This document shows positions 42,211 to 52,063 of a DNA stretch of 64,000 nucleotides, piece after piece. Origin of the DNA: Oscillospiraceae bacterium (GTDB lineage: Bacteria; Bacillota; Clostridia; Oscillospirales; Ruminococcaceae); contig JAFRJM010000025.1 of the NCBI GenBank assembly GCA_017432285.1, positions 1-64,000 of the forward strand, given 5' to 3'. Made by a program: the position numbers and the translations under genes. The notes below the pieces were generated by a model. That model made no database searches, was not told the origin of the DNA, and saw nothing but the letters and a program-made list of their open reading frames with translations. The stretch's first letter is position 1; every line of letters starts with the position of its first letter.

Positions 42211-43245
42211 TCAGAGTTGTTGTGTTTCTCTTCTCAATTGTCCGCAAGCAGCGGATATATCATTTCCCAGAGTCCTGCGGACCGTGGCGTTGACACCCTT
42301 TTTAATCAGCTTCGACGCAAATACCTCTGCATCTTTTCTTGTAGCTTCGAAATCCCCTCTTCCCGCAGAGTTGACGGGAATGACATTCACATGGCTCTGC
42401 ATCATACCTGCGATCTTAGCAAGCTCATTCACATCTTCATCCAGGTCGTTCGTTCCATGAATGACAGTATACTCAAAAGTTATCCTTCTTCCAGTCTTCT
42501 CAACGTAATATTTACAGGCTTCCAGGACTTCCGGCAGAGGATATCTGAGATTGACCGGCATGATCTTGCTTCTTTTATCAGAAAAAGCGGAGTGCAGTGA
42601 CAGAGACAGCGTTAACTGTTTTTTCATATCTGCAAGCTCATAGATCTTAGGAGCAATCCCGCATGTGGACAATGTCACGGATCGGTTTTTCATCCCGTAT
42701 CCGCGTTCGTCTGTTACAAGGTCATAGAACCTCACGACAGATTCCATATTGTCCAGCGGTTCCCCTATGCCCATGAGAACGACACTGTCTATCCTTTTAC
42801 CTTTCTGCCTCTCGCTCTCATACACTTCCATGAGCATCTCGGAAGCAGTCAGACTGCGGACCAGTCCGTTAACTGTCGACGCGCAGAAGGCACATCCCAT
42901 ACGGCACCCGACCTGTGTGGAGATGCACAGGGACACCCCGTGCTCGTACTCCATGGCCACTGTCTCAACACAGTTCCCGTCCGAAAACCCGAGAAGGTAT
43001 TTCTCAGTTCCGTCTGATGAGACCTGTTTCCTTACGACTGCTGGTCTCTCATATACAGTGTTTTCTCTCAGCCATGCCCTGGTCTTTTCAGGAAGATTCG
43101 TCATCTCATCAAATGAAGAAACGCGCTTCTGATGGATCCAGGAAAACAGTTGATCCGTACGATAAGCAGGCTCCCCAATCTCTTGGAACAGAGCCTTCAG
43201 TTCGTCTCTAGTATAGGATACTATGTCAACAGTATTGTTTATCAT
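42211..43245 (-). CDS. rlmN: Dual-specificity 23S rRNA A2503 / tRNA A37 C2-methyltransferase RlmN
   Basis: Radical SAM methylase. CISTQVGCRMGCAFCAS contains the CxxxCxxC cluster; GMGEP-type motif as MGIGEPLDNM; TLSTCGIAP; and a Cys near the C-terminus (SAACGQL) of the type that forms the methylated intermediate. 344 aa. Confidence 0.95.
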   Translation of the reverse strand: MINNTVDIVSYTRDELKALFQEIGEPAYRTDQLFSWIHQKRVSSFDEMTNLPEKTRAWLRENTVYERPAVVRKQVSSDGTEKYLLGFSDGNCVETVAMEYEHGVSLCISTQVGCRMGCAFCASTVNGLVRSLTASEMLMEVYESERQKGKRIDSVVLMGIGEPLDNMESVVRFYDLVTDERGYGMKNRSVTLSTCGIAPKIYELADMKKQLTLSLSLHSAFSDKRSKIMPVNLRYPLPEVLEACKYYVEKTGRRITFEYTVIHGTNDLDEDVNELAKIAGMMQSHVNVIPVNSAGRGDFEATRKDAEVFASKLIKKGVNATVRRTLGNDISAACGQLRRETQQL

Positions 43246-43246
43246 A

Positions 43247-44539
43247 TCATAATTTTGTTAACAAGGCTACATAAAAGCCTTCGGGAAGATTCTCCGAAGG
43301 GAGAAACTTAGTCTCATGATCAGAGATCTTTATTGCATATTCTGACTTGGCAGAGATAGGTTTTCCTTTAAAATCCGTATGTTTTTCGAGGAATCTTTTT
43401 ACAACATCCTCATTCTCTTCCCGGAACACCGTGCATGTGCTGTACACAAGCGATCCTCCGGATCTGAGTAGCGATGCTCCGTTTTCCAGCAGTTCCATCT
43501 GAAGTGCAGGAAGCTCCGAACCGCTCTCAGGTGCCTTAGTCCTCAATTCAGGTTTTGAGGCCATCTCTCCGTACCCCGAACAAGGTACGTCACACAGGAC
43601 TTTGTCGAATTTCATGTCCGAATGGAAAATCCTTCCATCTTCGCATACAACAGAGACATTGGAAACATCCAGTGCCTCAGACAATTCTGTGACAAGTTCA
43701 GCACGGTGACTGTATAACTCTACAGCAGTCACAGAGCCCCCCGGCAGCGCAGACATCGCCATGCACATAGTCTTTCCGCCCGGCGCACTGCAAAGGTCAA
43801 GAACATCATCGCCTTTTTCCACGCCGAGTACAGAGGCTGCATACTGTGCAGGATATCCCTCAATGTATACTTTACCTTCATAGATCAGTTCCGATATGGA
43901 TCTTACTGAACCTTTAACCTTGAGGCAATTGAGAACATCCGTCTGTTCGAAGAGATCCGCACCAGAAAGCAACTCATCTTCCGAAGTCTTTCCGGTGTTT
44001 ACTCTTACATATACTTCTCCGGGAAGCAGCGATGCTTTAAGCATTCCTTCTGCTGCATCGCCGTATTCAACCAACATTTTTTCTGCAATGCCCGGATCGA
44101 CCGAGTACCTGTTGCTAATACTGCTGATCTCACCCCCGGAGTTCAAAACTTGTTCAATATCACAGTCCGCAACTTTTCTGAGCACCGCATTGACCAGTCC
44201 GGACGCAGAGGCTTTTCTGAAAGTTCTGCACAGTTTTACGCTCTCATCTATAGCGGCGTGAACCGGGACTCTGTCCATCCATTTTATCTGATACACACCT
44301 GCCCGCAATATTGCTCTTACCTCAGGATCCAGCCCTGACACGCCTTTTTTCAGGAACGGATCCAGCAGGGCATCTATAGTGATCTCTCTTGAAAGAGTAC
44401 CAAGGAAAAGCGCAGTATAAAAACTCCTGTCCAGTTCTGTCAGTTCATACTCTGACAGGACTTTTTTCTGGACCAGGTTTGAATAAGCCCCTTCTTCGCA
44501 GCGCAGGAGGGACTGTACCGCAAGCTTCCTAACATTCAT
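43247..44539 (-). CDS. rsmB: 16S rRNA (cytosine967-C5)-methyltransferase RsmB
   Basis: N-terminal NusB-like RNA-binding domain (about residues 1-140), then a RsmB/NOP methyltransferase domain: DLCSAPGGKTMCMA, DVPCSGYGEMASKPELR and the catalytic Cys in VYSTCTVFREENEDVV. 430 aa. Overlaps the fmt 3' end by 11 nt. Confidence 0.93.
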   Translation of the reverse strand: MNVRKLAVQSLLRCEEGAYSNLVQKKVLSEYELTELDRSFYTALFLGTLSREITIDALLDPFLKKGVSGLDPEVRAILRAGVYQIKWMDRVPVHAAIDESVKLCRTFRKASASGLVNAVLRKVADCDIEQVLNSGGEISSISNRYSVDPGIAEKMLVEYGDAAEGMLKASLLPGEVYVRVNTGKTSEDELLSGADLFEQTDVLNCLKVKGSVRSISELIYEGKVYIEGYPAQYAASVLGVEKGDDVLDLCSAPGGKTMCMAMSALPGGSVTAVELYSHRAELVTELSEALDVSNVSVVCEDGRIFHSDMKFDKVLCDVPCSGYGEMASKPELRTKAPESGSELPALQMELLENGASLLRSGGSLVYSTCTVFREENEDVVKRFLEKHTDFKGKPISAKSEYAIKISDHETKFLPSENLPEGFYVALLTKL

Positions 44540-45458
44540 CTGAAGTATTGATTATATCCCCTATCCTGAACCGTCTGCCGTTTGCCCAGGCTGTCCCGTC
44601 CATAGGCTTCCCGCCTTCCGGCACCAGTTTCCTCAAAACTACAGCACCTGAAGCCGCAGCAACGGTAAGAGGTTTGAGAGAAAGGATCTCGCCGATCTTT
44701 CCGGTCCTTTCGTCATAAGAGGCTTCAGCCACTTTTACTTTCTTCCCTTCATAGTTGAAAAAAGCGACCGGCCACACTGACATCCCGCGGACAAGATCGA
44801 CTATGGCTCTCCCATCTTTATTAAACGTAAAACACCCCTCATTTTTCTCAAGAGGAGGAGCATATGTAGCGAGTTCTCCGTCTTGAGGGATTCCCTTAAG
44901 CGTTCCGGTTTCGATCTGCGGCAGGACTTCAAGGATAAAGGAACAAGCTGTTTCCCCCATCTTGCTGAACAGTGTCTCTTCCGTATCTTCAGGATCGATA
45001 ACTACTTTTTTCTGCGCAAGGATATCTCCCTCGTCCATTCCGGCACTCATGTTCATTATGGTTATGCCGGTGACTTTCTCACCGTTGATTATGGCGCGCT
45101 GGATAGGCGCAGCTCCCCTGTATTTGGGAAGCAGAGATGCATGGATGTTGATACAACCGAGTTTTGGAATATCCAGAACTTCCTGTGGAAGGATTCTGCC
45201 GTAAGCGATTACAAGGATAAGATCCGGATCCAGTTCCCTTAATATCTGTGCCGCCTTCCCGCTGCGGAAACCCTTGGGCTGGAACACAGGCAATCCTGCC
45301 TCCTCTGCGAACACCTTCACAGGTGGGGGCGTGATGATATGTTTCCTTCCGACCGGCTTGTCCGGCTGGCAGAAGACACCTATTACCTCATGTTCAGCAC
45401 TGACAGCACGCAGGACATCTCTTGAAATGTCCGGGGTCCCCATAAATACAATCCTCAT
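44529..45458 (-). CDS. fmt: Methionyl-tRNA formyltransferase
   Basis: Formylates initiator Met-tRNA. N-terminal RIVFMGTPDISRDVL, INIHASLLPKYRGAAPIQ with the catalytic His, and GITIMNMSAGMDEGDIL. 309 aa, overlaps def by ATGA; def-fmt is the canonical pair. Confidence 0.96.
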   Translation of the reverse strand: MRIVFMGTPDISRDVLRAVSAEHEVIGVFCQPDKPVGRKHIITPPPVKVFAEEAGLPVFQPKGFRSGKAAQILRELDPDLILVIAYGRILPQEVLDIPKLGCINIHASLLPKYRGAAPIQRAIINGEKVTGITIMNMSAGMDEGDILAQKKVVIDPEDTEETLFSKMGETACSFILEVLPQIETGTLKGIPQDGELATYAPPLEKNEGCFTFNKDGRAIVDLVRGMSVWPVAFFNYEGKKVKVAEASYDERTGKIGEILSLKPLTVAAASGAVVLRKLVPEGGKPMDGTAWANGRRFRIGDIINTSDEC

Positions 45459-45946
45459 TCTTCCTCAGCCAGGATCTCCTCTAGTTCTTCTTCTGTTATA
45501 AGCTTATCCACAAGATCTATGAACAGCGTTCCGTTCAAGTGATCCGTCTCGTGGCAGGCTGCGCGGGCAGCCATATCATCCAGTTCAATGGTGAACGGTT
45601 CTCCGAAACGGTCCTGAGCGGCAACTTTGACATGTGTGGAACGCTCCAGCCATCCGCGCTCACCAGGAACAGACAGACAGCCTTCGTATGCACCGACCTT
45701 CTCCTCCGACTGCTCAAGAATCTCCGGATTGAGAAGTTCGATCATCTCGCCATCGTTATTCACGATGATGACTGCACGGCGAAGCACTCCGACCTGAGGC
45801 GCAGCAAGACCGAGCCCGTTGGCATCGATGAGTGTCTCTCTCATGTCGTCAAGGAGCGTCCATGTCCTGGCACCGAAATCCGTGACAGGTCTGCTGTGCT
45901 TTCTGAGTGTCGGTTCGCCTTCAGTAAGTATTCTTCTTAGTGCCAT
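45455..45946 (-). CDS. def: Peptide deformylase
   Basis: Removes the N-formyl group from nascent proteins. Three motifs: GLGLAAPQVG, EGCLSVPG and HETDHLNG (metal-binding HExxH type). 163 aa. Confidence 0.96.
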   Translation of the reverse strand: MALRRILTEGEPTLRKHSRPVTDFGARTWTLLDDMRETLIDANGLGLAAPQVGVLRRAVIIVNNDGEMIELLNPEILEQSEEKVGAYEGCLSVPGERGWLERSTHVKVAAQDRFGEPFTIELDDMAARAACHETDHLNGTLFIDLVDKLITEEELEEILAEEE

Positions 45947-45959
45947 CTATATCTCCTTA

Positions 45960-48194
45960 TCAACTATCATAATCATTAAAATCTACATAAATACGCGTAT
46001 TTCCTACGCCTTTTCTTTTGCGTACATCCACAAGGCATTTCCCTAGCAGTTCCCTGAATTGGGAATCTCCTCTGCTCTTTATGATGAGCCGCCACCTGTA
46101 CTGTTTTCCTACTACAGGCACCCTCATGGGAGACGGTCCGAGGACTCTGAGCGGTATTCCAGGAGCTGCGGAGAATGTCTCCTTCATCTGCTCCAGGAAC
46201 TGTTTTGCCGCATTCTCCCCCTGTGTAGAACTCTGCGCTGAGAAACATACTGCGCAGATATGGCAGTACGGCGGATACAGGTGAGCTTTCCTCAGCCTTA
46301 TCTCATTCTCATAGAATGTGGCGTAGTCCTGCTGGGATGCGATCCTGATGATAGGATTGTCCGGATCTATGGTCTGTATAACAGCCTCGCCTTCCTTAGA
46401 TCCTCTCCCCGATCTGCCTATGACCTGTGTGAGCATGTCGAAAGTTCGTTCATAAGCCCTGTAGCTCGGCATGAGCAGCATTGCATCAACGCTCAGCACC
46501 CCTACCAGAGTGACGTTCTCGAAATCCAGACCTTTAGCTATCATCTGGGTTCCGATGATTATATCATATTTCCCCTCTGCGAAGTCCTTAAGACTCTTTT
46601 GAAGAGAATTCTTTGCTGACATAGAGTCAAGATCCACACGCAGGATCCTTGCCTCGGGGAACAATTCATCCAGTTCTTCCTCTATCTTCTGAGTGCCTAT
46701 TCCTGTGTGCCTGAGCTCTCCTCCGCACTTCGGACATGTGAGTATCTGAGGAACTATCTTTCCGCAGTAATGGCACCGGTGCGTGCAGTCCGATTTGTGC
46801 CAAACCATAGGCATGGAGCAGCTGTCGCACATCACAACTTCTTTGCATTCCTTGCAGATAGTTACAGTGCGGTATCCCCTGCGGTTAAGGAGCAGGATGA
46901 CCTGTTCTTTCCTTTCCAACCTGTCAAGGATCTTGGAATACAGTTCCGTTCCGATGGTATGCGTATTCCCCTGGAGCAATTCGTTCCGCATATCCACGAC
47001 ACTGACTGCCGGGAGAGGCATGTCACCAAACCGCTGAGTCAGTTCGACATAATTGATCTTGCCAGTTCTAGCCAGGTAGTATGTCTCAACAGACGGTGTG
47101 GCAGACGAAAGCAGAAGATGCGCTCCATGTTTCTTTGCACGGTATGCAGCCACAGAAGTAGCCCGGAATCTGGGCGACTGGTCCGCTATATATGTCTGCT
47201 CCTGTTCCTCATCTATGATTATGAGTCCTATCTGAGGTATAGGAGCAAAGACAGCAGATCTGGTACCGACTACCAGAGAATATGTCCCGTCAAGTATCCT
47301 CTTCCACTGCAGTGTGCGCTCCGTATCCGACAAAGCGCTATGTATGATCCCTACCTTTCCGGGGAACATTGTCTGGAGCCTACCTATCATCTGTGTGGCA
47401 AGAGCTATCTCCGGGACAAGGAGCATAGCTCCTTTTCCGGAAGCCAGAGCTTCCCTGATGAGGCTTATGTAAAGCATCGTCTTTCCGCTGGAAGTCACTC
47501 CGTACAGCAGAGTTGTGTCCGAAGCGGAAGGATCCTGCATATATCCACGTATCTTTTCATATGCTTCATTCTGTGCAGGAGTAAGATCAAAGGAATCAAG
47601 AAAGATATCCGATGAAAGATCCAGTTCGTCTGTCTTCCATCTCTGCTCTTCCCTAATCCACCCTTTCTGTACCAGTCTGCGCACTACATCCCTTGATATC
47701 CCCAGATTCCTGAATATCTCATTGTACGTATGAGGTTCATCCAGAAATTCCATAAGGAGCTCCTGTTTCTTTGTGCTCCCCTCGTGTGAGATGCCATCAA
47801 CAGTCACATACGCGGTCTCGGTATGCCCTTCATTCTTCAGTTCCAGCTCCTGTGTCTCCTCATCCGGAACCAGACGGATGTTTTTGGGTAGAACCGCTTT
47901 TACCGCGTCATAATATGTGCAGAACGTGGTGTTTCTGAGGTACTTTATCATGTCGACGAGCTCTTCCGTAACAACGGGCTCGCCTTCTTCTATCTGGATT
48001 ATCTCCTTGTATTCCTGGGACGGTTCGCACAGTCCGAGGATTATCCCCATCCTTGATCCCGTTTTTCCGAACGGTACGTAGACACGTGCGCCTACCCTGG
48101 CATAGGGCAGGTATTCCTCAGGGACGTTATAACAATACAGCTTATCAAACTGAAAGGCGGCGTTGTCCACCGCAACTTCAACACCGGTAAACAC
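45960..48194 (-). CDS. priA: Primosomal protein N' (replication restart helicase PriA)
   Basis: 3'-5' helicase restarting collapsed forks. N-terminal DNA-binding domain, Walker A GVTSSGKTMLYI, DEEQEQTY (DEEH variant), helicase motif LNRRGYRT, and a zinc-binding set with CKECKEVVMCDSCSMP and CHYCG...CPKCGG. The open frame runs upstream through rpoZ, but GGGGAGGTGG is a Shine-Dalgarno 5 nt before GTG 48194, which gives the usual FTGVEVAVDNAAFQFDKLY start (744 aa). The ATG at 48212 overlaps that site and is unlikely. Confidence 0.94.
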   Translation of the reverse strand: MFTGVEVAVDNAAFQFDKLYCYNVPEEYLPYARVGARVYVPFGKTGSRMGIILGLCEPSQEYKEIIQIEEGEPVVTEELVDMIKYLRNTTFCTYYDAVKAVLPKNIRLVPDEETQELELKNEGHTETAYVTVDGISHEGSTKKQELLMEFLDEPHTYNEIFRNLGISRDVVRRLVQKGWIREEQRWKTDELDLSSDIFLDSFDLTPAQNEAYEKIRGYMQDPSASDTTLLYGVTSSGKTMLYISLIREALASGKGAMLLVPEIALATQMIGRLQTMFPGKVGIIHSALSDTERTLQWKRILDGTYSLVVGTRSAVFAPIPQIGLIIIDEEQEQTYIADQSPRFRATSVAAYRAKKHGAHLLLSSATPSVETYYLARTGKINYVELTQRFGDMPLPAVSVVDMRNELLQGNTHTIGTELYSKILDRLERKEQVILLLNRRGYRTVTICKECKEVVMCDSCSMPMVWHKSDCTHRCHYCGKIVPQILTCPKCGGELRHTGIGTQKIEEELDELFPEARILRVDLDSMSAKNSLQKSLKDFAEGKYDIIIGTQMIAKGLDFENVTLVGVLSVDAMLLMPSYRAYERTFDMLTQVIGRSGRGSKEGEAVIQTIDPDNPIIRIASQQDYATFYENEIRLRKAHLYPPYCHICAVCFSAQSSTQGENAAKQFLEQMKETFSAAPGIPLRVLGPSPMRVPVVGKQYRWRLIIKSRGDSQFRELLGKCLVDVRKRKGVGNTRIYVDFNDYDS

Positions 48195-48231
48195 TTCGCC
48201 ACCTCCCCTCATTCTAATTATCTTTGCCCGA

Positions 48232-48429
48232 TTATTCTTTGGCTTCAACAACCTTGTACTTATGGGCACCGAATTCCTCGATAGCCAAAGTGACCGGTTT
48301 TTCCTCCAGCTTGTTGCCTTCAGCTTCTTCCTCGCTGACGATATCCCTTGCTCTCTTCGCGATAGCGATAACGAGTGCATATGGGCTGTCAGTCTCTTCA
48401 AGAAGATGTCCTATCTCAGGTCTCAGCAT
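48232..48429 (-). CDS. rpoZ: RNA polymerase omega subunit
   Basis: 65 aa with SPYALVIAIAKRARDI, the omega core helix, and a C-terminal PVTLAIEEF segment. Two nucleotides after gmk, the standard gmk-rpoZ-priA order. Confidence 0.9.
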   Translation of the reverse strand: MLRPEIGHLLEETDSPYALVIAIAKRARDIVSEEEAEGNKLEEKPVTLAIEEFGAHKYKVVEAKE

Positions 48430-48431
48430 AA

Positions 48432-49019
48432 TTATTCTTCCTCCGGTTTGATTATCTTTACTGCTCTGGAATCTATCAGGTCAGACACCTCTCTGACACA
48501 TGTCTCCAGATCATCGTTTACTATTGTGACGTCAAAATTGACGGCGTCTTCCATTTCCCTAAGAGCAATCTCCAGACGCTCCTCAACGTCGTTCGTGCTT
48601 CCCCGTCTGGCGATCCTTTCTTTAAGGACTTCAACAGACGGCGGCATGAGGAATATCAGTGTTGCATCGGGATATATCCTGCGCACATTATGCGCTCCAT
48701 GGACGTCGATTACAAGCATCATTATCTTTCCAGCGGAAAGACCTCTGTCCAGTTCCTCCTTGGATGTCCCGTAATAGTTTCCGGCGTAGAAATTATACTC
48801 CAGCATCTGTCCAGTTTCTATAAGTTCCTTGAACTCATCCTTGGACATATAGTAATAATCAACGCCTTCCTTTTCCCCTTCTCTGGGACTCCGTGTCGTG
48901 CATGACACGGACAGGAAGATATCATCCCTCATCAGTCTGAGGCAGCGGATGACTGTGTCCTTGCCGCATCCGGACGGTCCGGAAAGAACGAACAGGTTTT
49001 TAACAGCATCATTCTTCAT
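48432..49019 (-). CDS. gmk: Guanylate kinase
   Basis: GMP to GDP. P-loop as [12 protein letters not shown] (usual GPSGVGKGT), [19 protein letters not shown]-binding segment, and lid RIARRG. The longest frame starts inside remA, but GGAGG 6 nt before ATG 49019 and the family N-terminus place the start at MKNDAVKN (195 aa). It overlaps remA by 11 nt. Confidence 0.94.
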   Translation of the reverse strand: MKNDAVKNLFVLSGPSGCGKDTVIRCLRLMRDDIFLSVSCTTRSPREGEKEGVDYYYMSKDEFKELIETGQMLEYNFYAGNYYGTSKEELDRGLSAGKIMMLVIDVHGAHNVRRIYPDATLIFLMPPSVEVLKERIARRGSTNDVEERLEIALREMEDAVNFDVTIVNDDLETCVREVSDLIDSRAVKIIKPEEE

Positions 49020-49254
49020 CGTCATCCTCCAAACGGCCAGCAACTGTTTCAGGCTGGATAGCTGAAAGGATAACATGATCCGAATCCATAATGATGACTG
49101 CCCTTGTTCTTCTTCCGTAAGTGGCATCGATAAGAAGCCCTTTTTCCCTGGCTTCGGTTATAATCCTCTTAACGGGGGCAGATTCCGGGCTGACTATAGC
49201 TATTAATCTGTTCGCTGATACGACATTGCCAAATCCGATGTTGATAAGCTTCAT
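49009..49254 (-). CDS. remA: RemA/DUF370 family regulator
   Basis: 81 aa: [20 protein letters not shown], then [21 protein letters not shown]. In B. subtilis RemA is a DNA-binding activator of matrix genes. Its place between yicC and gmk is conserved in Firmicutes. Confidence 0.92.
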   Translation of the reverse strand: MKLINIGFGNVVSANRLIAIVSPESAPVKRIITEAREKGLLIDATYGRRTRAVIIMDSDHVILSAIQPETVAGRLEDDDEE

Positions 49255-49269
49255 GGAAAGACTCCTGGA

Positions 49270-50148
49270 CTATTCGATGTTCTGGATCTGCTCTCTTATC
49301 TTTTCTGTCTCGCTCTTGAGGTCCACGACATATCCTGTGATCTCAAGATCCGCTCCCTTAGAGCCGGTAGTGTTAATCTCTCTATTGATCTCCTGTACAA
49401 GGAAATCCAGCTTGCGCCCGACAGGACCTCCTGCTGCAACGATATCCCTGAACTGTCCTATATGGGAACGGAGACGCACTGTCTCCTCGTCCACTGCCGT
49501 GTGGTCCGCATAAATGGCCGCTTCCTCGAGGATTCTCTTCTCATCTATATCGGACGCTTCCAGTACTGCGAGCATCTTATTAAACAGTTTTTCCCTGTAT
49601 GCTTCAAGACGCGGTGCGGACTTGTCCTCTACTTTGCCTACCAGCTCCTCGATAGTGCTGAGTTTCTCAAGGACATCCTCAGCCATCTTCTCGCCTTCTG
49701 CCTCGCGCATCTCATTGAAGCGATCCGCTGCATCCAGCACTACGGTGCGGAGATCCGCCCACACCTGATCCTCATCCGGTACTTCTCTGGTAACGGTGAA
49801 TACCTCAGGGAATCTCGACAGTGAAACTGCATCTATCTTGCTGGTAGTCCCGAGAAGCTCATCGATCTTATGCATAGCTTCCGAATATGAAGCAGCAGCG
49901 TTAAGATTAGGTTCAACAACGATATGCTCACCCTGAGGTCTTACATATGTGACAAAAACATCGACCTTGCCTCTGGATATCTTCTTCTGCAGTTCCGATT
50001 TGATCTTGTCCTCACAGTACGAGAGCGCTCTCGGAAGACGGACCGAAAGGTCCAGAAAACGGTTGTTGACAGCGCGGATCTCAACAGTGATATCCGCCTC
50101 TCCTATATGCTGCATAGAGCGGCCGTAGCCGGTCATACTTCTGATCAT
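49270..50148 (-). CDS. yicC: YicC-family endoribonuclease
   Basis: 292 aa: IRSMTGYGRS at the N-terminus, EIRAVNNRFLDLSVRLPR, and a C-terminal GRKLDFLVQEINREINTTGSK. YicC/YloC acts on RNA in other species. First gene of the yicC-to-rsgA run. GGAG precedes the ATG; no clear promoter could be assigned in the 80 nt upstream. Confidence 0.92.
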   Translation of the reverse strand: MIRSMTGYGRSMQHIGEADITVEIRAVNNRFLDLSVRLPRALSYCEDKIKSELQKKISRGKVDVFVTYVRPQGEHIVVEPNLNAAASYSEAMHKIDELLGTTSKIDAVSLSRFPEVFTVTREVPDEDQVWADLRTVVLDAADRFNEMREAEGEKMAEDVLEKLSTIEELVGKVEDKSAPRLEAYREKLFNKMLAVLEASDIDEKRILEEAAIYADHTAVDEETVRLRSHIGQFRDIVAAGGPVGRKLDFLVQEINREINTTGSKGADLEITGYVVDLKSETEKIREQIQNIE

Positions 50149-50192
50149 ATAACAGTTCTCCGAAAAATTAATTTTAATATAGCTATTGGAAG

Positions 50193-50219
50193 AAACGGAC
50201 CAGTGATCCCGGTCCGTTT
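50193..50219 (-). terminator. Terminator after the 5S-like carboxyltransferase gene
   Basis: AAACGGACC / GGTCCGTTT, 9 bp perfect with a 9-nt loop, just after the stop; the minus-strand tail is TCTTCC, so termination may be incomplete and partly feed yicC. Confidence 0.65.
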
Positions 50220-50227
50220 TCTTGATC

Positions 50228-51628
50228 TTATACTGGCATCACTTTGGATGTTTTATTGTAGTGGTCGTTGTCTATACCAAGCTCTTTTGCGCGACGCTTC
50301 TCAAAGAATTTCATAGCCACCTGCGGGAACTGTGCGTAGCTGAGGACATCCTCGTCCGACTTTGCATAGCTTGCGCACTCCTCGCGGAGCTTGTCCATCT
50401 CGGGTTCAAGCAGATCGGCAGGTCTGCATGTGATAGGTTCTTCATCCCCGATGATCTGTTTGCGGAATTCTTCTGAAACCGGAACAGGAGTTGCGCCGTA
50501 TTCGCCGCGTACCAGCCCCTTGAATTCCTTTGTGACCATCTTGTATCGCTCGCCCATGAGCACGTTGAGGGTTGCCTGTGTTCCCACAATCTGTGATGTA
50601 GGAGTTACGAGAGGCGGATATCCGGCGTCTTCACGTACACGCGGCACCTCTGCAAGAACCTCGTCCAGAAGCTCTTCTTTGCCGGCCTCTTTGAGCTGCT
50701 TGAGAAGGTTGGAGAGCATTCCGCCCGGCACCTGATACAGCAGTGTATTGGCGTCTACGCCGAGGACCTTATGGCTGAGAGAACCGTTGTCTATATATTT
50801 CTGACGGAGCTTAGCGAAATACTCACGTACTTCGTTGAGTTTGAACAGATCCAGACCTGTGTCATACTCTGTTCCCTGCAGGGCAGCGACTAGAGATTCC
50901 GTTGCCATATGGGATGTTCCCATAGCAAGAGGAGAAATGACGGTATCGATGATATCTGCACCAGCCTCGATGCCTTTCAGGATGGACATGGATGCCAGAC
51001 CTGAAGTGTAGTGGGAGTGGATGTCTATCGGGATACTGATGGTCTCTTTCAGTTTCTTTACGAGGTCATATGTAGCATACGGCGTGAGCAGTCCGGCCAT
51101 ATCCTTGATGCAGAGAGAATCTGCCCCCATCTCCTCCACCTGCTTGGCAAAGTGAGCGAAATATTCATTGTTGTGCACCGGACTGATAGTGTATGCGATA
51201 CATCCCTGAACATGTGCACCTTCCTTCTTGGCTGCATTGATGGAAGCCTGAAGGTTTCTGGGATCGTTGAGAGCGTCGAATATACGCATGATGTCGATGC
51301 CGTTAGCAACGATCTTCTGCACGAAATACTCCACGACGTCGTCTGCATAGTGGCGGTAGCCGAGCATGTTCTGTCCGCGGAACAGCATCTGCATCTTCGT
51401 GTTCGGCATCTCTCTCTTGATTATGCGGAGCCTCTCCCACGGATCCTCATCCAGGAAACGCAGGCAGGAGTCGAATGTAGCTCCGCCCCACATCTCCACG
51501 GCATTGTATCCGACCTGATCCATAGTTGAAAGGATCGGGAGCATCTCATCCGTAGTCATACGTGTCGCAATCAGGGACTGATGAGCGTCACGCAGGACAA
51601 GTTCATTAATCTTAACTTTAGCCATCAT
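50228..51628 (-). CDS. Biotin-dependent carboxyltransferase, 5S / OadA-like subunit
   Basis: Pyruvate/oxaloacetate carboxyltransferase domain (HMGL-like TIM barrel): LRDAHQSLIATRM, EMWGGATFDSCLRFL, DIMRIFDALND, KDMAGLLTP with the carboxylated Lys, HSHYTSGL (metal His pair), and a conserved C-terminal half with GVTPTSQIVG-type LVTPTSQIVGTQA. 466 aa with no biotin-lipoyl domain, which is a separate gene 10 nt upstream. Partner of the 12S-like and biotin carrier genes. It could be the 5S subunit of a transcarboxylase or the alpha core of oxaloacetate decarboxylase. Confidence 0.88.
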   Translation of the reverse strand: MMAKVKINELVLRDAHQSLIATRMTTDEMLPILSTMDQVGYNAVEMWGGATFDSCLRFLDEDPWERLRIIKREMPNTKMQMLFRGQNMLGYRHYADDVVEYFVQKIVANGIDIMRIFDALNDPRNLQASINAAKKEGAHVQGCIAYTISPVHNNEYFAHFAKQVEEMGADSLCIKDMAGLLTPYATYDLVKKLKETISIPIDIHSHYTSGLASMSILKGIEAGADIIDTVISPLAMGTSHMATESLVAALQGTEYDTGLDLFKLNEVREYFAKLRQKYIDNGSLSHKVLGVDANTLLYQVPGGMLSNLLKQLKEAGKEELLDEVLAEVPRVREDAGYPPLVTPTSQIVGTQATLNVLMGERYKMVTKEFKGLVRGEYGATPVPVSEEFRKQIIGDEEPITCRPADLLEPEMDKLREECASYAKSDEDVLSYAQFPQVAMKFFEKRRAKELGIDNDHYNKTSKVMPV

Positions 51629-51637
51629 AAGCCTCCA

Positions 51638-52042
51638 TTAACCGATAACGAGAAGCGTGTCGCCTGCATTGACCATGTCGCCCTTGGCAACGCCGATACC
51701 GAGGATCGTTCCTGCAGATTCGGCAACGATGTCGTTCTCCATCTTCATGGACTCAAGAACGATGAGCCTGTCGCCGGCTTCCACTGCCTGTCCGACAGTG
51801 ACACAGATGTCGACGATGCTGCCAGGCATAGGAGCTCCTACCTTCTTTCCATTCTCAGGGAGAGCTGCAGGTGCTGCCGGAGCTGCTGACGGAGCTGCTG
51901 CCGGAGCAGGTGCTGCTGCAGGTGCCGGTGCAGCTACAGGAGCTGCTGACGGAGCTGCTGCGAATGCCGGAGCAGAACTTCCTGTCTCCTCCACTGCTAC
52001 ATCATAGGTAACACCGTTTACGGTGATCTTAAACTGTTTCAT
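51638..52042 (-). CDS. Biotin carboxyl carrier protein (1.3S-like)
   Basis: 134 aa: N-terminal FKITVNGVTYDVAVEE, an Ala/Pro linker (about residues 25-62) that allows swinging, and a C-terminal biotinyl domain with ESMKMEN carrying the biotinylated Lys. The domain start PMPGSIVDI is typical for decarboxylase/transcarboxylase carriers. Operon neighbours are the two carboxyltransferase subunits. Confidence 0.94.
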   Translation of the reverse strand: MKQFKITVNGVTYDVAVEETGSSAPAFAAAPSAAPVAAPAPAAAPAPAAAPSAAPAAPAALPENGKKVGAPMPGSIVDICVTVGQAVEAGDRLIVLESMKMENDIVAESAGTILGIGVAKGDMVNAGDTLLVIG

Positions 52043-52063
52043 TCTTTGCTTTCTCCTTTAATA

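Noticed and set aside
46707-47615. 302-codon plus-strand frame
   Set aside because: Antisense to priA, whose helicase and zinc motifs are clear; no Shine-Dalgarno or family motif.
48195-48401. N-terminal extension of PriA into rpoZ
   Set aside because: The extension overlaps the omega subunit gene in another frame, and a GGAGGT site just before GTG 48194 matches the family N-terminus.
49020-49127. N-terminal extension of guanylate kinase over remA
   Set aside because: Overlaps remA; the GGAGG-preceded ATG at 49019 gives normal family length.
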